Source: Pseudo-nitzschia pungens (Eukaryota > Bacillariophyta > Bacillariophyceae > Bacillariales > Bacillariaceae). From it: a stretch of DNA of 64,000 bases. Position 1 is the first letter of the stretch. Each line of letters opens with the position of its first letter. The stretch is from contig CM074764.1 in the NCBI GenBank assembly GCA_037355855.1, positions 2,232,001 through 2,296,000 of the forward strand, read 5' to 3'. The position numbers were made by a program, and so were the translations under genes. Positions 21,108 to 31,169 of the stretch are shown here, piece after piece. The notes under the pieces were generated by a model. The model was not told where the DNA came from. It was given only the letters and a program-made list of their open reading frames with translations, and did no database searches.

Positions 21108-21402
21108 TGTTACGGTCTAGAGTAGAAAAATCGGAGTGGTATGAAAATTGTGAATGTTTAGATACTTTATGGAATATTGTTACGCGAGTTGAACATAAAA
21201 ATTGAGGTCGCGAGCATAGCCACATTTTGGCATGCTCTTGCCATAAATGTTGATTCATTGTTGGTTCCCACGATTAGGCATATATCACCTTCTGGGACTC
21301 AACCGAAACGTATTCATGATTGGATATATAATAATATTCGATTCCCATATGGGATTCGGTTAATTATTCAGTCGTGACTGCTAGCTACACTAGCCCGTCA
21401 CA
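21108..21402 (-). repeat. 5' LTR of gypsy element 1
   Basis: 295 bases, same ends as the left LTR; followed by the duplication GCTTG at 21403-21407. The element's promoter would be here. Confidence 0.93.
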
Positions 21403-21407
21403 GCTTG

Positions 21408-24216
21408 GTGTTCTGGATGGTTAAATCTGCTGCTTGAGCCTTGGCAAGAGCATCAAAATGCAGAGGATATGCAGGAAGATCTACAGCAGGATAATGGATA
21501 AAGAGATCTGCAATTGAAAGATCGGAAGTGTCAACCTTGGAGATTGGCTGAGTGTTTGGATCTTTGACAAGAAGATCAGTTGAATCTTTAGAAGGCAAAA
21601 CAGAAGGCAAACCCTGCTCCTCCTAAAGGGGAAGGCGCGAGAGGGCATCAGCCAGAATGTTGTCTTTGCCTTGGATGAACTTGAAAACAGGACTGAAATC
21701 TTCAAGGAGCATGCGCCAGGTCAGAATCCGGTTGGATTGTAGGTTTTGGCGGGTGAGATTTTCATGGTCAGTGTAGACAATGATCACAGCACCCCAAAGA
21801 ATGGTTCTGTATTCTTTGAAGACTTCCACAATGCAGAGCATTTCCTTGTCGATGGTTGGATACTTGAGCTGAGTGGAGGTGAGCTTTCTGGAGAAGCATG
21901 CAACAATTTTGCCATTTTGAATAATGAGAGCACCAATCTGATAATCGGAGGCATCAGTGTAGACATCATATGGGAGGTTAGGATCAGGATACGTGAGGAG
22001 AATTTCCTCAGCAATCATGGTTTTGGCAGCTTTGAAGGCAGCAAGCAGTTCAGGAGTTGGCTTGAGCGTCCCATGCGCCTTGCCAGATAGGGCAGTGAGA
22101 GGAGCCAAAATCTCAGCGCGCTTGCGCCAATGAGCCAAATAGAAGTTAATCATGCCAATGAAGGAACGGAGATCAGTGATAGTTTGTGGAAAAGCAAGCT
22201 TCAAAATGGGTGCAATCTTGTTGGGATTTGGAAGAATGCCAGTGGTGGTGATGATATGACCAAGCCATGGAGCGCGTTGTTGGAACCAGTGGCATTTTGC
22301 AGGCTTAACAGAGAAGTTGTTGGCTTGCAGGATGGACAAAACAGTGGACACAGTTTTGCAGTGAGATTGAAAGTCAGGCGAGAAGATACCAATGTCATCA
22401 ATGTAGACTTCAACACTGTTTGAGCCCAACTTGGAGAGTTGAGGAAGCCCATTGGGAGTCTGAGCAATCTGAATTTACCAAAAGGAGTGACAAACACACA
22501 GAGCCAAGTAGAAGGCTCATCCAATTTGAAGGTACGGAATTGCATGCTGACGTCAATGAGGGTTACATATTTGAACCACGGCGGCGATGGAAGATATCTT
22601 GAATCTTGGGCAATGGATAGTGGAGCTTTTTGGTGACTTTGTTAAGCTCACGAAAGTCAGAGATGATTCAGCAGGAACCATCTGGCTTGGGGACAACAAA
22701 AGTTGGCATACCCCATTCAGTTGCATAACATCTTTCAAGAATTCCTGATAAAATGTAGCTGAAACAGGGTTTAAGCTGATAGGTCCTAAGGCAAGCTTGG
22801 AGATATACAGCAAGCAAACCGGTTGAGGTGCCGGTCTGTTCTATCGATAGTCTCGGATTCACCACTACGGCCGATCGAACGAGATCAACCAGATCTATTC
22901 TAACTACCACTTTTGGGCTCAGTCAGTTAGATCTTAGGCTTGTAGTTCTACAGGGAGCTGCTGAAGGAGCAGGATGTAAGTATCAAGGTATTCAAATCAG
23001 AGTTAAACTAAAGATGTGAGGACAACAACCTTGTCGGGAATTTGACGTTGCTGTCTTGTTAATTCTACTGAGTGGTTGCTGCTGCTGCTTGTTTTCTTGT
23101 ACTGTAAACCCAGTAGAAAATTATTTTGTTTTCTTTTCGCGCAGTGTGTGAGCATTCATATGTAGTGTATGTAGGGTTAAGGGTTTGTCAAACGAAAACC
23201 GATTTTGGTTACAATTTAACAATTCCAAGTTTCACTTGGCGAACGAGTTCAGTTTTAACAGCGTCCTGTTGATGGATAGGAATTCTGTAGGGTTGTTTGA
23301 TATGATAGGGTTTTGTACCAGGTTGGAGTTCAATGTGGAATTCCTTGTGGGGGAAAATTCCAAGTTCTCTGTGAGAGAGACCTTCAAACAAAGGATGGTG
23401 TTTGGACAGAATCTGGAGCAACTGAGATTGTTGGTCACTGGAAAGATGGGTTTGGTTGGAGACCAGTTCTTGCAAGTCAGTTTTCTCATATTTGGTTGCA
23501 CTATCAACATAGGATTGAGAGGTTTGCGCAATGTAGGCTTCAGCAATGGAATAGGGTTCATTGCTGATGATCATCCGAACCAAGGTTTGATCAGTGAAGT
23601 AAGATCTTGGATGAAAGGGCATTTCCTTATCAAACCAGGAAATAAGAGAGGCTTCAAAATCCATTTTGATGGCAAGATTCTTCATGGTGGCACGTCCAAT
23701 AATCAAATCGTAGTACATGTTGTCAACCACAAAACAGGTCAAGTTCTTAACGCGCCTGGAATAAGAGAGCTCTGGAAACATAATGTCAGTGAGATGAACA
23801 TATTGAGCGCATTTGAACTTGCCATTTGGGGTGTCCAATCCAATTAGAGACTCAAGAACATGAATGGGGATGTTCTTGGGGATGTGGTTTTTGGAGATTA
23901 ATTCAAAGGTGGAGCCACTATCAAAGAGGGTCTTGAAATAAAACTTGCCGGATGTATTGTTGATGGATTTGCATGTAGTCAATGTAGTTGGAGCCAAATC
24001 AGTGCATGGTTTTGAGATGAGTGGTTCAAATGGTTCAGGATTTGGATCCGGTGGAGCTGGAGATAAAACAATGGAAGGATCATAGGGATCAGCCGGGACA
24101 GTGAACACTTCAGCAAGAGGTGTATCATCAACAATGGATGGTTCAAGTGTTGACATGAAACAGATCAACCCAAACGTCTTCAGGTGGAGTAATGAAGGTG
24201 CAGACATTGCCATCAC
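21408..24216 (-). pseudogene. Outer gypsy pol (protease, RT, RNase H), broken
   Basis: Order on the minus strand: a 335-codon frame (24216-23209) with the protease segment LFDSGSTFELI and the start of the RT. Then comes about 400 bases of unrelated sequence (roughly 22760-23205). The RT resumes as TEWGMPTFVVPKPDGSC, followed by a TGA near 22668. RT/RNase H continues at 22545-21623 with the EVYIDDIGIF catalytic site and YTDASDYQIG. A linker at 21610-21408 ends at the nested element and continues at 15721. The pol frame overlaps the end of gag by 74 bases in a different frame, so this family used frameshifting rather than the in-frame stop seen in gypsy 1. Confidence 0.8.
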
Positions 24217-24575
24217 CAGAAGAAAGAGGATTGCTGGGAGTAGTGGTCACAGAAGAAGTGTGAGAACTGTTTGCAGAGGATGTTGCTGCGTTTGCATCAG
24301 CTGAAGACCGATTGTTGGAGTTGGAGGGACCACGGCGCTTGGAATTAGGATTGTCAACATTCTTAAAACATTGACCCCAATTATGGTTTTTACCAGGATG
24401 AATGGGACAAGGATCAGTATCTTTAATTCTGTAGGTGGAATTAGAGTTGGAACTGGAGACAGAATTCTGCGAGGAATTGTTGTTGTTTGAATGCCGAGCG
24501 TTGTTGCTGTTGTTGCCGGAACGACGGTTGTTATTGTTGCGATTTTTACCAGTTTGCCTGTTGGAGGACTTGTTG

Positions 24576-24607
<32 letters not shown>

Positions 24608-25200
24608 CTTCCGATTGGCCTTGGTACAATAACGTTCCATTCTTGTGATAATATCAGCAAGAGAGTCACCAAAGGGAGAGTGATGGTCTTCGTATGCATC
24701 TTTCCAATCAGAAGGCATGGAATCATAGATGAGGCTTTCAAAATCATCCTTAGGAATAATGGTATCTGCAACAGTAGCTAGAGCACCAGGCAACAAGGGA
24801 AGGACGACATTGTTGTGGTAGGTGACCAAGGAAACAAAACTGGAAACAGTCATGGAAGTAGTCTTCTTGATCTGAGACAGAAATCGCTTGTGGTTTCGAT
24901 AGACGTCATCGTTGTTGGAGAACTTGAACCAAATGAAGGCGCGAACGTCTTGTTCAAAGTGAGGGACCGTATGAGTATGTCCAAGGATGTTGGTGTTCCA
25001 CCAAGTCTTATGAGAATAATTCCTTAGAATATCAGGGAACTTGGCGTACAGTCTGGGACGTGTTGTCCAACCCAACGTAGAACGCGCTTCATTAAATTCA
25101 TAAATAGAATGAAGCATCTGTAAGAGAGTTGACGTTGAAGTAATATAGGTGACCTTCACCTTAGTTGTTTCAGTTTCATTTATGAAGATATTCAAGGTGG
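24143..25200 (-). pseudogene. Outer gypsy gag, main part
   Basis: The open frame runs 25423-24143 but its first ~60 codons derive from an inserted repeat; the gag part starts around ETTKVKVTYITS. It contains a run of ten Asn (AAC/AAT codons), a Ser/Asn-rich stretch and a knuckle-like CPIHPGKNHNWGQC (C-x2-H-x4-H-x4-C). The true N-terminus lies beyond the insertion at 26173. Confidence 0.75.
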
Positions 25201-26060
25201 ATGCTGTGATCTGTGCTAAGGCTCCTGTGTAGGAGAGTGTACTGGGGCTACAGGCAGCAGCATCCAGTAGCTGAGTAACAGGTGCTGAGCTGAGTGCTGA
25301 GCTGTGTGCTAAATGGTTAGCAACAGGCTTAGCAACAGGCTTAGCAACAGACCTATCCTGCCTAGTATGGGTGCTAACAGAAGTTACTAGGGTCGTCGCG
25401 TACAATTTGTACCAATCGTACATACCCCGAGTATAGCACCTGTAATGGTATAGCTAGATGCTACAGGGTTAGGGTTGCTAAGGCTATGAGATACTGAAAG
25501 ATGCTAACCTACCATGATACCATGCTAAGATACTATGCTACCGCCGGGGTCGGGTCATTGGTGTATAATATGTACTATGACCGGATACCTGACCCAGACA
25601 GTTACCCAACGAGCTAGCATACGTTTGGATCTAATAATTAAGCGGAGCTACGCTACGATACGGTATTCAGCGAAGCTACGCTACTCCGTGCGATACGCTA
25701 CTCCGTAGAATACAGTACCGGAGCTACAGAGCTCTGTTATTATACGAGTTAGCGGAACGCTGTCACGATACGATACAGACGAGCTGAGATGCGCTCAGCT
25801 CCTGCCACGATATATTCACTCTTTATCTTCCACTCTAAATTAAACACCTATCATGCCCTCCCTTTTCGATCGATTCCGATGTACCTCTAGGGAAGTACCT
25901 TGTAGTAACTAAGTGTATGCAATAGAACCTGAACAGTGCCCACTGTAGTCTCACTATTTGCCAGGGATATACGTGTTATTATTGTTAAGGCTTTCCCCTA
26001 TTTTCCAGTACGCAGTACGAGACGATTTATCTACGGATCGGTTAAATCTACGAGATTGCT
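25200..26060 (-). repeat. Insertion in outer gag carrying a copy of the window-start repeat
   Basis: Positions about 25361-25830 are the reverse complement of one ~690-bp unit from the window start, including CCCTAA-like runs, CCGCCGGGGTCGGGTCA and the GTAGCGTAGC block. Flanking it are three copies of TTAGCAACAGGC (near 25316-25350) and unmatched sequence. It separates the gag N-terminus (26173) from the gag body. Ends and target duplication were not resolved. Confidence 0.65.
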
Positions 26061-26069
26061 GACGAGCAA

Positions 26070-26173
26070 TATCAACGCACATTGTCAGTAGTTACCACGC
26101 GTTTATACTCAGCCTTTTCAAGTTCTTCTGCGTCGAAGTCGAACTTAAATGGAAGGGGTGTAACAGAAGTCAT
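26070..26173 (-). pseudogene. N-terminus of the outer gypsy gag
   Basis: From the ATG at 26173 the minus strand reads MTSVTPLPFKFDFDAEELEK and continues about 14 residues to a TGA. It is in the right place (between the 5' LTR and gag body) and looks like the start of gag cut off by the repeat insertion. Inference from position and composition. Confidence 0.5.
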
Positions 26174-26397
26174 GGTAGTTGCTGGGTACTGCTGGATACT
26201 GGAAGGGACTTGGTATATATGTGTAGGTATATATAAGTGAGAAGGTATTGGTGGATACCTAAGACAACTTGTAGTTAGGGGAAGTAGGTGTCAAGTGTCT
26301 TCGAAGAACCTTAAGCTTGTTTGCTTAAGTATAAAAGATAAGGTTAAAAATAAATAAATAAATAACCAAAGGTATGAAGGACCGAAGGTACTATGTA

Positions 26398-27066
26398 CTA
26401 CCTCCGGTCCAAAATACTGGACCGATCTGCACATATTTTTGAACTTGGAATCAATTTTCAACCAATTCAAACCGTTCTTTTTGGGTTAAACTCTCCTCAA
26501 CAAACTCCCTATGCCTGGTTAGACACTAGTTATGCTGGTGGTATTGATCCACCTTTCATTGGGACTTGAACAAGGCCTGTAAAGCCATGCCAATGTGATT
26601 TTACCGGTTGAAAGGCTTCCACCTGGCATTCGAGAGCCTGAGAACTTTCTTTGAGAAGCTGTGACACTGAGCTTTTGTAAGAGAGTAAGTGTTAGAAACA
26701 TTAAGATAGTTCTTGTACTTTCATTTGTGTTCCAAAGAGACCCATTTTTGTGCCCGGTTGGTGTGTCCCATTAGCATTGATTAGGTCTACAGGGGATCCA
26801 ACGCTTGCTCAAAAGGAGTTTTCATCTTTTTTTTTCGATCGCGCATTTTGTTTCGTGCAAACACGTGCTTTAGTTCATGTGCACCTCTTTTTGCTTGCAT
26901 GGATCTAATGGATCTAATCAATGGATCTAATCGGATTGATCAAATTTTTAAATTTAAAATAATTCGTGTTTGTGGTACAAATTCTACGTATTTCTACGCG
27001 GAATGATACAGTATTTAGGAACGGATACAGAAGAGTCATCGGTCCAGTATTTTGGACCGGAGGTAG
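26398..27066. mobile_element. Tc1/mariner (Stowaway-like) MITE
   Basis: Perfect 31-bp inverted repeats (26396-26426 and 27038-27068, counting the TA) begin TA-CTACCTCCGGTCCAAAAT. TA dinucleotides flank both sides as expected for mariner target duplication, and the end closely resembles the plant Stowaway consensus. Each arm contains its own small inverted repeat GGTCCA/TGGACC. The ~610-bp interior has no recognisable transposase, so the element is non-autonomous. A 21-bp direct repeat (GGTATGAAGGACCGAAGGTA) lies outside both ends at about 26371 and 27099. Confidence 0.8.
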
Positions 27067-27068
27067 TA

Positions 27069-27327
27069 GGTAGTATGTCGTTGAAGGACAGACCTAAGGT
27101 ATGAAGGACCGAAGGTAGGTATGATGTTGGATAACCTTAACCTTTGAAGGTATGGTATGGTATTGGGTAACCTTAACCTTTTGAAGATATGGTATGGGTA
27201 CGTGTTGAGGTACTGAAGGATTGAGCGGTATTATGGTAGGATACCACTGAATAATTATCCGGATTAAGATAGGTTAAGAAATATAATCAATTCAAAGAAT
27301 TGACAATGGTGGTCGTCGTATAATCGA
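27069..27327. repeat. Short tandem repeats in the outer gypsy leader
   Basis: GGTAACCTTAACCTTTGAAG-type units separated by GGTATGGTATGG occur two to three times (about 27120-27200). This is the untranslated leader of the outer element; no ORF. Confidence 0.55.
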
Positions 27328-27339
27328 CTGTAATTACAG
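27328..27339 (-). promoter_or_regulatory. Palindrome at the primer-binding position, outer gypsy
   Basis: CTGTAATTACAG, a perfect 12-bp palindrome directly next to the 5' LTR (begins 27340). Similar in core (TAATTA) to the site of gypsy 1. Confidence 0.7.
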
Positions 27340-27358
27340 TGTCGTATCTCTGGAAACC
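27340..27358 (-). repeat. Outer gypsy 5' LTR, inner fragment
   Basis: TGTCGTATCTCTGGAAACC; the LTR is interrupted after AAACC and resumes at 30361 with AAACC, the target duplication of the nested element. Confidence 0.85.
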
Positions 27359-27538
27359 TGCCATACCCCGGGTCTACTAGTGATTAGAATAGTAGTGATA
27401 TGCAAATTGTGAGCTCTATCGGTCAGTCTATTTGCTTAGAGCCCTCAGAATCGGCGATTCTGTCGACTCGCTAATTCTTTTATCCTTATCCTTAATCCAG
27501 TCCCGAGTGGACTTGTGACTGTATTCCGGTGCACGGCA
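27359..27538 (-). repeat. 3' LTR of the deleted family-3 element
   Basis: 180 bases, TG...CA ends; slightly shorter than its partner at 30173-30360. Confidence 0.88.
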
Positions 27539-27566
27539 TGCTCCTCCATGGGACTGTTACAAACGG

Positions 27567-29427
27567 CTACGTCTCCAGTTTGGGGCTATCCCTGCAATAA
27601 TAGGGATGCGCTCTCCTGATGTTAACCCGGTCGGTTACAAAGGGAGTAGTCTCAATAGTTACAATCCCATTGTCATGGGCCTTGAGCACCTTGTAAGGTC
27701 CCTGCTGTGGGAAGGATAGTTTTGGAATAATGCCTTTCCTTTCCAGGGTGACATAGTCTCCTTCCTTATAGGCATGGGGGATCCTCTTCCGGTTCTCCCT
27801 GATGTTGCTCTTGTGGATACTCTTTTGTTTCCTTGCTTGGATTGCTTCCCAATCCGCTGGGAAATTCACAGGCATAAACATGTCCCTTCCGAACACCAAT
27901 TGCGCCGGGGAGTACCCCAGGGTGGTGTGGATGGCGCTTCTGATAGCATACGCTGCTTTGGTGGTAAATTCCTCAAAGGGGTCCTTCTCGTGGAGGTCCC
28001 TTTGCTCCAGGTTGAAGGATAACAGGCAGTCTTTCAGCACCTGATGGATTCTTTCCAATACTGAGTTGGACTGTGGACTCCAAGCCCCACTGGGCTTTCT
28101 TTTCATTCCCATGTTATCACAGAGCTCTTGCAACTCTGCTTTGAACTCACTCCCGCCATCAAAGCCAATTTCCTTTGGACGCGGATATCTTGCTAGCCAG
28201 GTACTGTCCAACAATCGTTGGGTTTCTGCTGCATTTGGTGAGTCCTTCAGGTGGGCCAGTTCAAACCATCCGGTCACTGGGTCCACCATGGTGAGAACAT
28301 GGATGTGGTAATCTTTACCATTTTTATTGTGGACAGTTGCAGGTCCCCAGAGATCTACATTGACCCTCTGTCATTTGGTAACCTCAACTGCTTTCTCCGG
28401 TAGTAGTCCATACTTCTTCAGGCCACTCTTTTTGAACATCTGGCATGTGTGGCAGTGTTTACAGAGGTCCTGGACGTCCTTTCGTAGGCCTTTCCAGGTG
28501 AACACTGAGCGTATGCTCTGTTCCATTCTCTTTTCTCCGGGATGGACCAGCATGGTGTGGTACCATTCCATGACCCTTTCCTTGAGTTTATTGGGAATCA
28601 GGATCTTCCCTTCTTTGTGGATTAGGCTGTAACCTTCCACCATTTTGGTGGTTAGTCGTTTGTCTTTTTCCAGAGCACTTGTGATCTTCGTGTCCTTTTG
28701 TTGATAGAACTGGATCATGTCCGGGGCAAGTGGGAATGCACTATTGCCCTGGAATTCTTCCGGTGTTTCCTCTCCAAGTGGAAATAGGAGTTGCCGGAGG
28801 TGCTCTTCCTCACCCGCGTAGGTGAGGGGCTTATTTGGTGGCAGCCATTCTACTGTATCTGCTGGGTCATCAGTGATGTCCAGTTGAGATAGCGCGTCTG
28901 CTGTGTCATTGTCCTTGCCAGCGACATGCTTGACCACTGGGTGGAACTCCTCCATAAGGAGCCTCCACCGGACCATTCTTTGGGTGGGGATCTGCTGGTA
29001 GAGCAGATTAAGGTGGTCTGTGTGGATGGTCACATCTTGGCCTCGTAGGATTCCTGCGTTTTTCGATTTCCTCGATCTTTTTCTGTACCAGTTTGTTGTT
29101 GTGTATCTTGTGTTTCGGTTTGGCATAGTAAGACCGACCGAGTGTTCTCTGGACAAGGGATAGTGCTTTGCTGGCGAGAATCCTCTGTAGGACATCCAGC
29201 TTCTGGTCTCCCTGGAGCTTGTCATTGCCAGCAATTTTCTGGTCAAAGTCTCGCTTCCAAATAAGAAAGAGTTCTGGTCTTTCAGTGCCGGTGAGTACTT
29301 TCAGATAGTCACTGAAAGCCACTCCTCCCTTCTTGCTGTCGATACTCATTTTCACAGTGGTGGCATCTTCCGGCCAGTCCTCACGAGTGAAGTTAAAGGG
29401 TTTCAATTTGGTTCCTTTAGACGCCAT
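27567..29427 (-). pseudogene. Gag-Pol remnant of the deleted family-3 element
   Basis: A gag N-terminus (29427 to about 29070) matching the intact family-3 gag at 60441 joins, at about 29060-29040, to the end of the RNase H (ILRGQDVTIHTDHLNLLY). The linker and integrase zinc finger follow to 28371, where a Trp codon has become TGA. The integrase core and tail (28289-27567) are open: MVDPVTGWFEL, GFDGGSEF and the catalytic Glu in SVLERIHQ. Protease, RT and most of RNase H are missing. Confidence 0.85.
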
Positions 29428-30158
29428 GGTGAGTTAATCAGTTTTCTATTTAATTTAGTTACACTATTTCTGTTATCTTTGTTTGCTTTGTGTTGAAACT
29501 GAGCAAGAATGATTGTTCCAGCTCCTCCAGTTCTTTTTGCTGGATTTCCACTGTTCTCGTGATAACTCATGTTATAACTGATTTCTCCCCCAGTTTATCC
29601 AGTGGTGGGAGTTGTTTCTCTCTTTAGTTCCCGGGAATCCTGTGGTTCCCCGGAGTTGTTTCTGTTTTTATTTCATGGGACTTGATTCCCTTGGTTCTCC
29701 GCCGTTGCTTCTCTATTAAACAATCACCGGGCCGGTCCCACTTCCCGTTTTCCTGTGGGATTGGTGGTGTTTGGATATTTCTTCTATACCTTCCCGGATA
29801 TCCGTATATTTCAGTTTTGGTTGGCATACCCTCTTTGGTCTGTCCATCCACTCAGTGTTGGTCCAATTAGTCCACTTGCTGAATTATGTGTCACTTTTTC
29901 AGTGTGTGTTTTCGAATTTTTCAATTATTTCTGTTGTCGACCATGGGCCTGTTTAGGGCCTTAGGAGCCTCTGTTGCTGCTGTTGCTTCCTCATACCGGT
30001 GCTAACAGTTGCTGGGGTCGGTCTTCCTTAGTGCTGCAGACACCGGATATCCTTCTCCCTGTTTTGCTTCTCTGCGCCTCCATTTTCTGGTAGTCTTTCG
30101 GATCCGTAGGTCCCTGGGCCGATCGGTCCTTTCTGCTCATGGTCATCAGCGCTCAGCT

Positions 30159-30172
30159 TGATTTTAAAATCA
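30159..30172 (-). promoter_or_regulatory. Palindrome at the primer-binding position, deleted family-3 element
   Basis: TGATTTTAAAATCA, a perfect 14-bp palindrome touching the 5' LTR start at 30173; identical to the site in the full element at 61152-61165. Confidence 0.72.
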
Positions 30173-30360
30173 TGCCATACCCCGGGTCTACTAGTGATTA
30201 GAATAGTAGTGATATGCAAATTGTGAGCTCTATTGGTTAGTCTATTTGCTACAGCTCTAAGAGCCCTCTGAATCGGCGATTCTGTCGACTCGCTAATTCT
30301 TTTATCCTTATCCTTAATCCAGTCCCGAGTGGACTCGTGACTGTATTCCGGTGCACGGCA
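30173..30360 (-). repeat. 5' LTR of the deleted family-3 element
   Basis: 188 bases ending GTGCACGGCA, followed by AAACC. Confidence 0.88.
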
Positions 30361-30698
30361 AAACCAGAAGAATGACCAAAGATAAAGAAGATAAAAATAG
30401 TTGGTTTGATAATCTGCTGATTTAAGAATTATGATTGAAATTATGATATAGAACTAAATTGATAAAATAGATCGTTTCTCATACAACGTCGTGTTGATAG
30501 AAATCAAACAGACATAGAGAAGCTTGGAATGGTCTTGAAGAATATGAAGAACAGTCTTAAAGAACCTAAAGAAGTCATAGAGAACCTGAGTCAGGAACAT
30601 CGGTCATAGAGAACCTTGAAGTTGATAGAAACATTGTTTTGTTTCTTAATTTATAAATAGTTTGTTTCTTGTGTGTCGTAGTTTTGGGACATACGACA
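30361..30698 (-). repeat. Outer gypsy 5' LTR, main fragment
   Basis: Continues the LTR broken at 27358 and matches 14289-14582 closely, plus an extra ~39 bases (around 30460-30497) absent from the left LTR. Ends ATACGACA and is followed by TAGAT. Confidence 0.85.
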
Positions 30699-30867
30699 TA
30701 GATTGTTTCTTTTGTGTCGTAATTTTGGGATACCGTACGTTTTTTCAATCGATGCTTCACTATTTTTGACTTCAATATTCTTGCTCTTGGGGATACCGTG
30801 TTACGTAGTATTTGCTTTTGAATGATTTGATGCGGAAATTCCAAACCTTCTCACGCAAAGCCGTTTT
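30699..30867. other. Old LTR tail and spacer
   Basis: TAGAT plus TGTTTCTTTTGTGTCGTAAT to about 30738 is the right-hand remainder of the old LTR at 13972. The rest, to the copia element, is AT-rich and non-coding; GTTTT at 30863-30867 is the copia target duplication. Confidence 0.6.
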
Positions 30868-31112
30868 TGTTAGGAAAATATTAAAGTTAGGGTTCACAAA
30901 ATGAAAATGACCGTTGAGGTTCTTCGAAATGTTCATGGAGGCTGGAGAACCACAAATTTATTTGGAGAACCAGAAATGAAAATCCTGGTCAGTTGAATGG
31001 TCAAAATTATGTCAAGAAAGGTATTCTCGACATCTCACTTTTTACGTTAATACAATTAGTGCATTTATGTTATGTTACATTGATTGTAGACTTGTTCTGA
31101 TAATTTACAAGA
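30868..31112 (+). repeat. 5' LTR of copia A
   Basis: 245 bases. Contains CTTTTTACGTTAATA (31038-31052), exactly complementary to the primer-binding position just downstream. Confidence 0.92.
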
Positions 31113-31127
31113 TATTAACGTAAAAAG
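31113..31127 (+). promoter_or_regulatory. Self-complementary primer-binding site, copia A
   Basis: TATTAACGTAAAAAG starts at the first base after the LTR and is the exact reverse complement of 31038-31052 inside the LTR. A tRNA-complementary site is not apparent. Confidence 0.72.
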
Positions 31128-31169
31128 GCAAGGATAAACAAGGAAGATCAATACCAACAAGATAACCAA

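Larger units (their letters stand above)
15727..21402 (-). mobile_element. Nested Ty3/gypsy retrotransposon 1, nearly intact
   Basis: 5,676 bp with 295-bp LTRs that differ at one position by eye (T at about 15959 versus C). It is flanked by the duplication GCTTG at 15722-15726 and 21403-21407. It sits in the integrase region of the outer element, in the same orientation. Gag and pol are open except for the single UGA between them. The near-identical LTRs indicate a very recent insertion and the element could still be mobile. Confidence 0.93.
27359..30360 (-). mobile_element. Deleted Ty3/gypsy element of family 3, inside the outer LTR
   Basis: 3,002 bp, LTRs 27359-27538 and 30173-30360 (TGCCATACCCCGGG...GTGCACGGCA), duplication AAACC at 27354-27358 and 30361-30365. 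It is the same family as the full element at 55538-61358 but lacks about 2.8 kb from mid-gag to the RNase H, and has a premature TGA in pol. It could only move with proteins supplied in trans. Confidence 0.9.
14270..30698 (-). mobile_element. Outer Ty3/gypsy retrotransposon, hosting nested elements
   Basis: LTRs at 14270-14582 and at 27340-27358 plus 30361-30698 (the second is split by a further element). Both begin TGTCGTATCTC and end in ATACGACA; they are closely similar apart from a ~39-base length difference. The element is bounded by the 5-bp duplication TAGAT (14265-14269 and 30699-30703). Reading on the minus strand it has a 5' LTR, a palindromic site at the primer-binding position, gag, pol and a 3' LTR. 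It is inactivated by nested insertions at 15727-21402, within gag (~25200-26060), 26398-27066 and 27359-30360, and by stops in pol. Confidence 0.85.
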
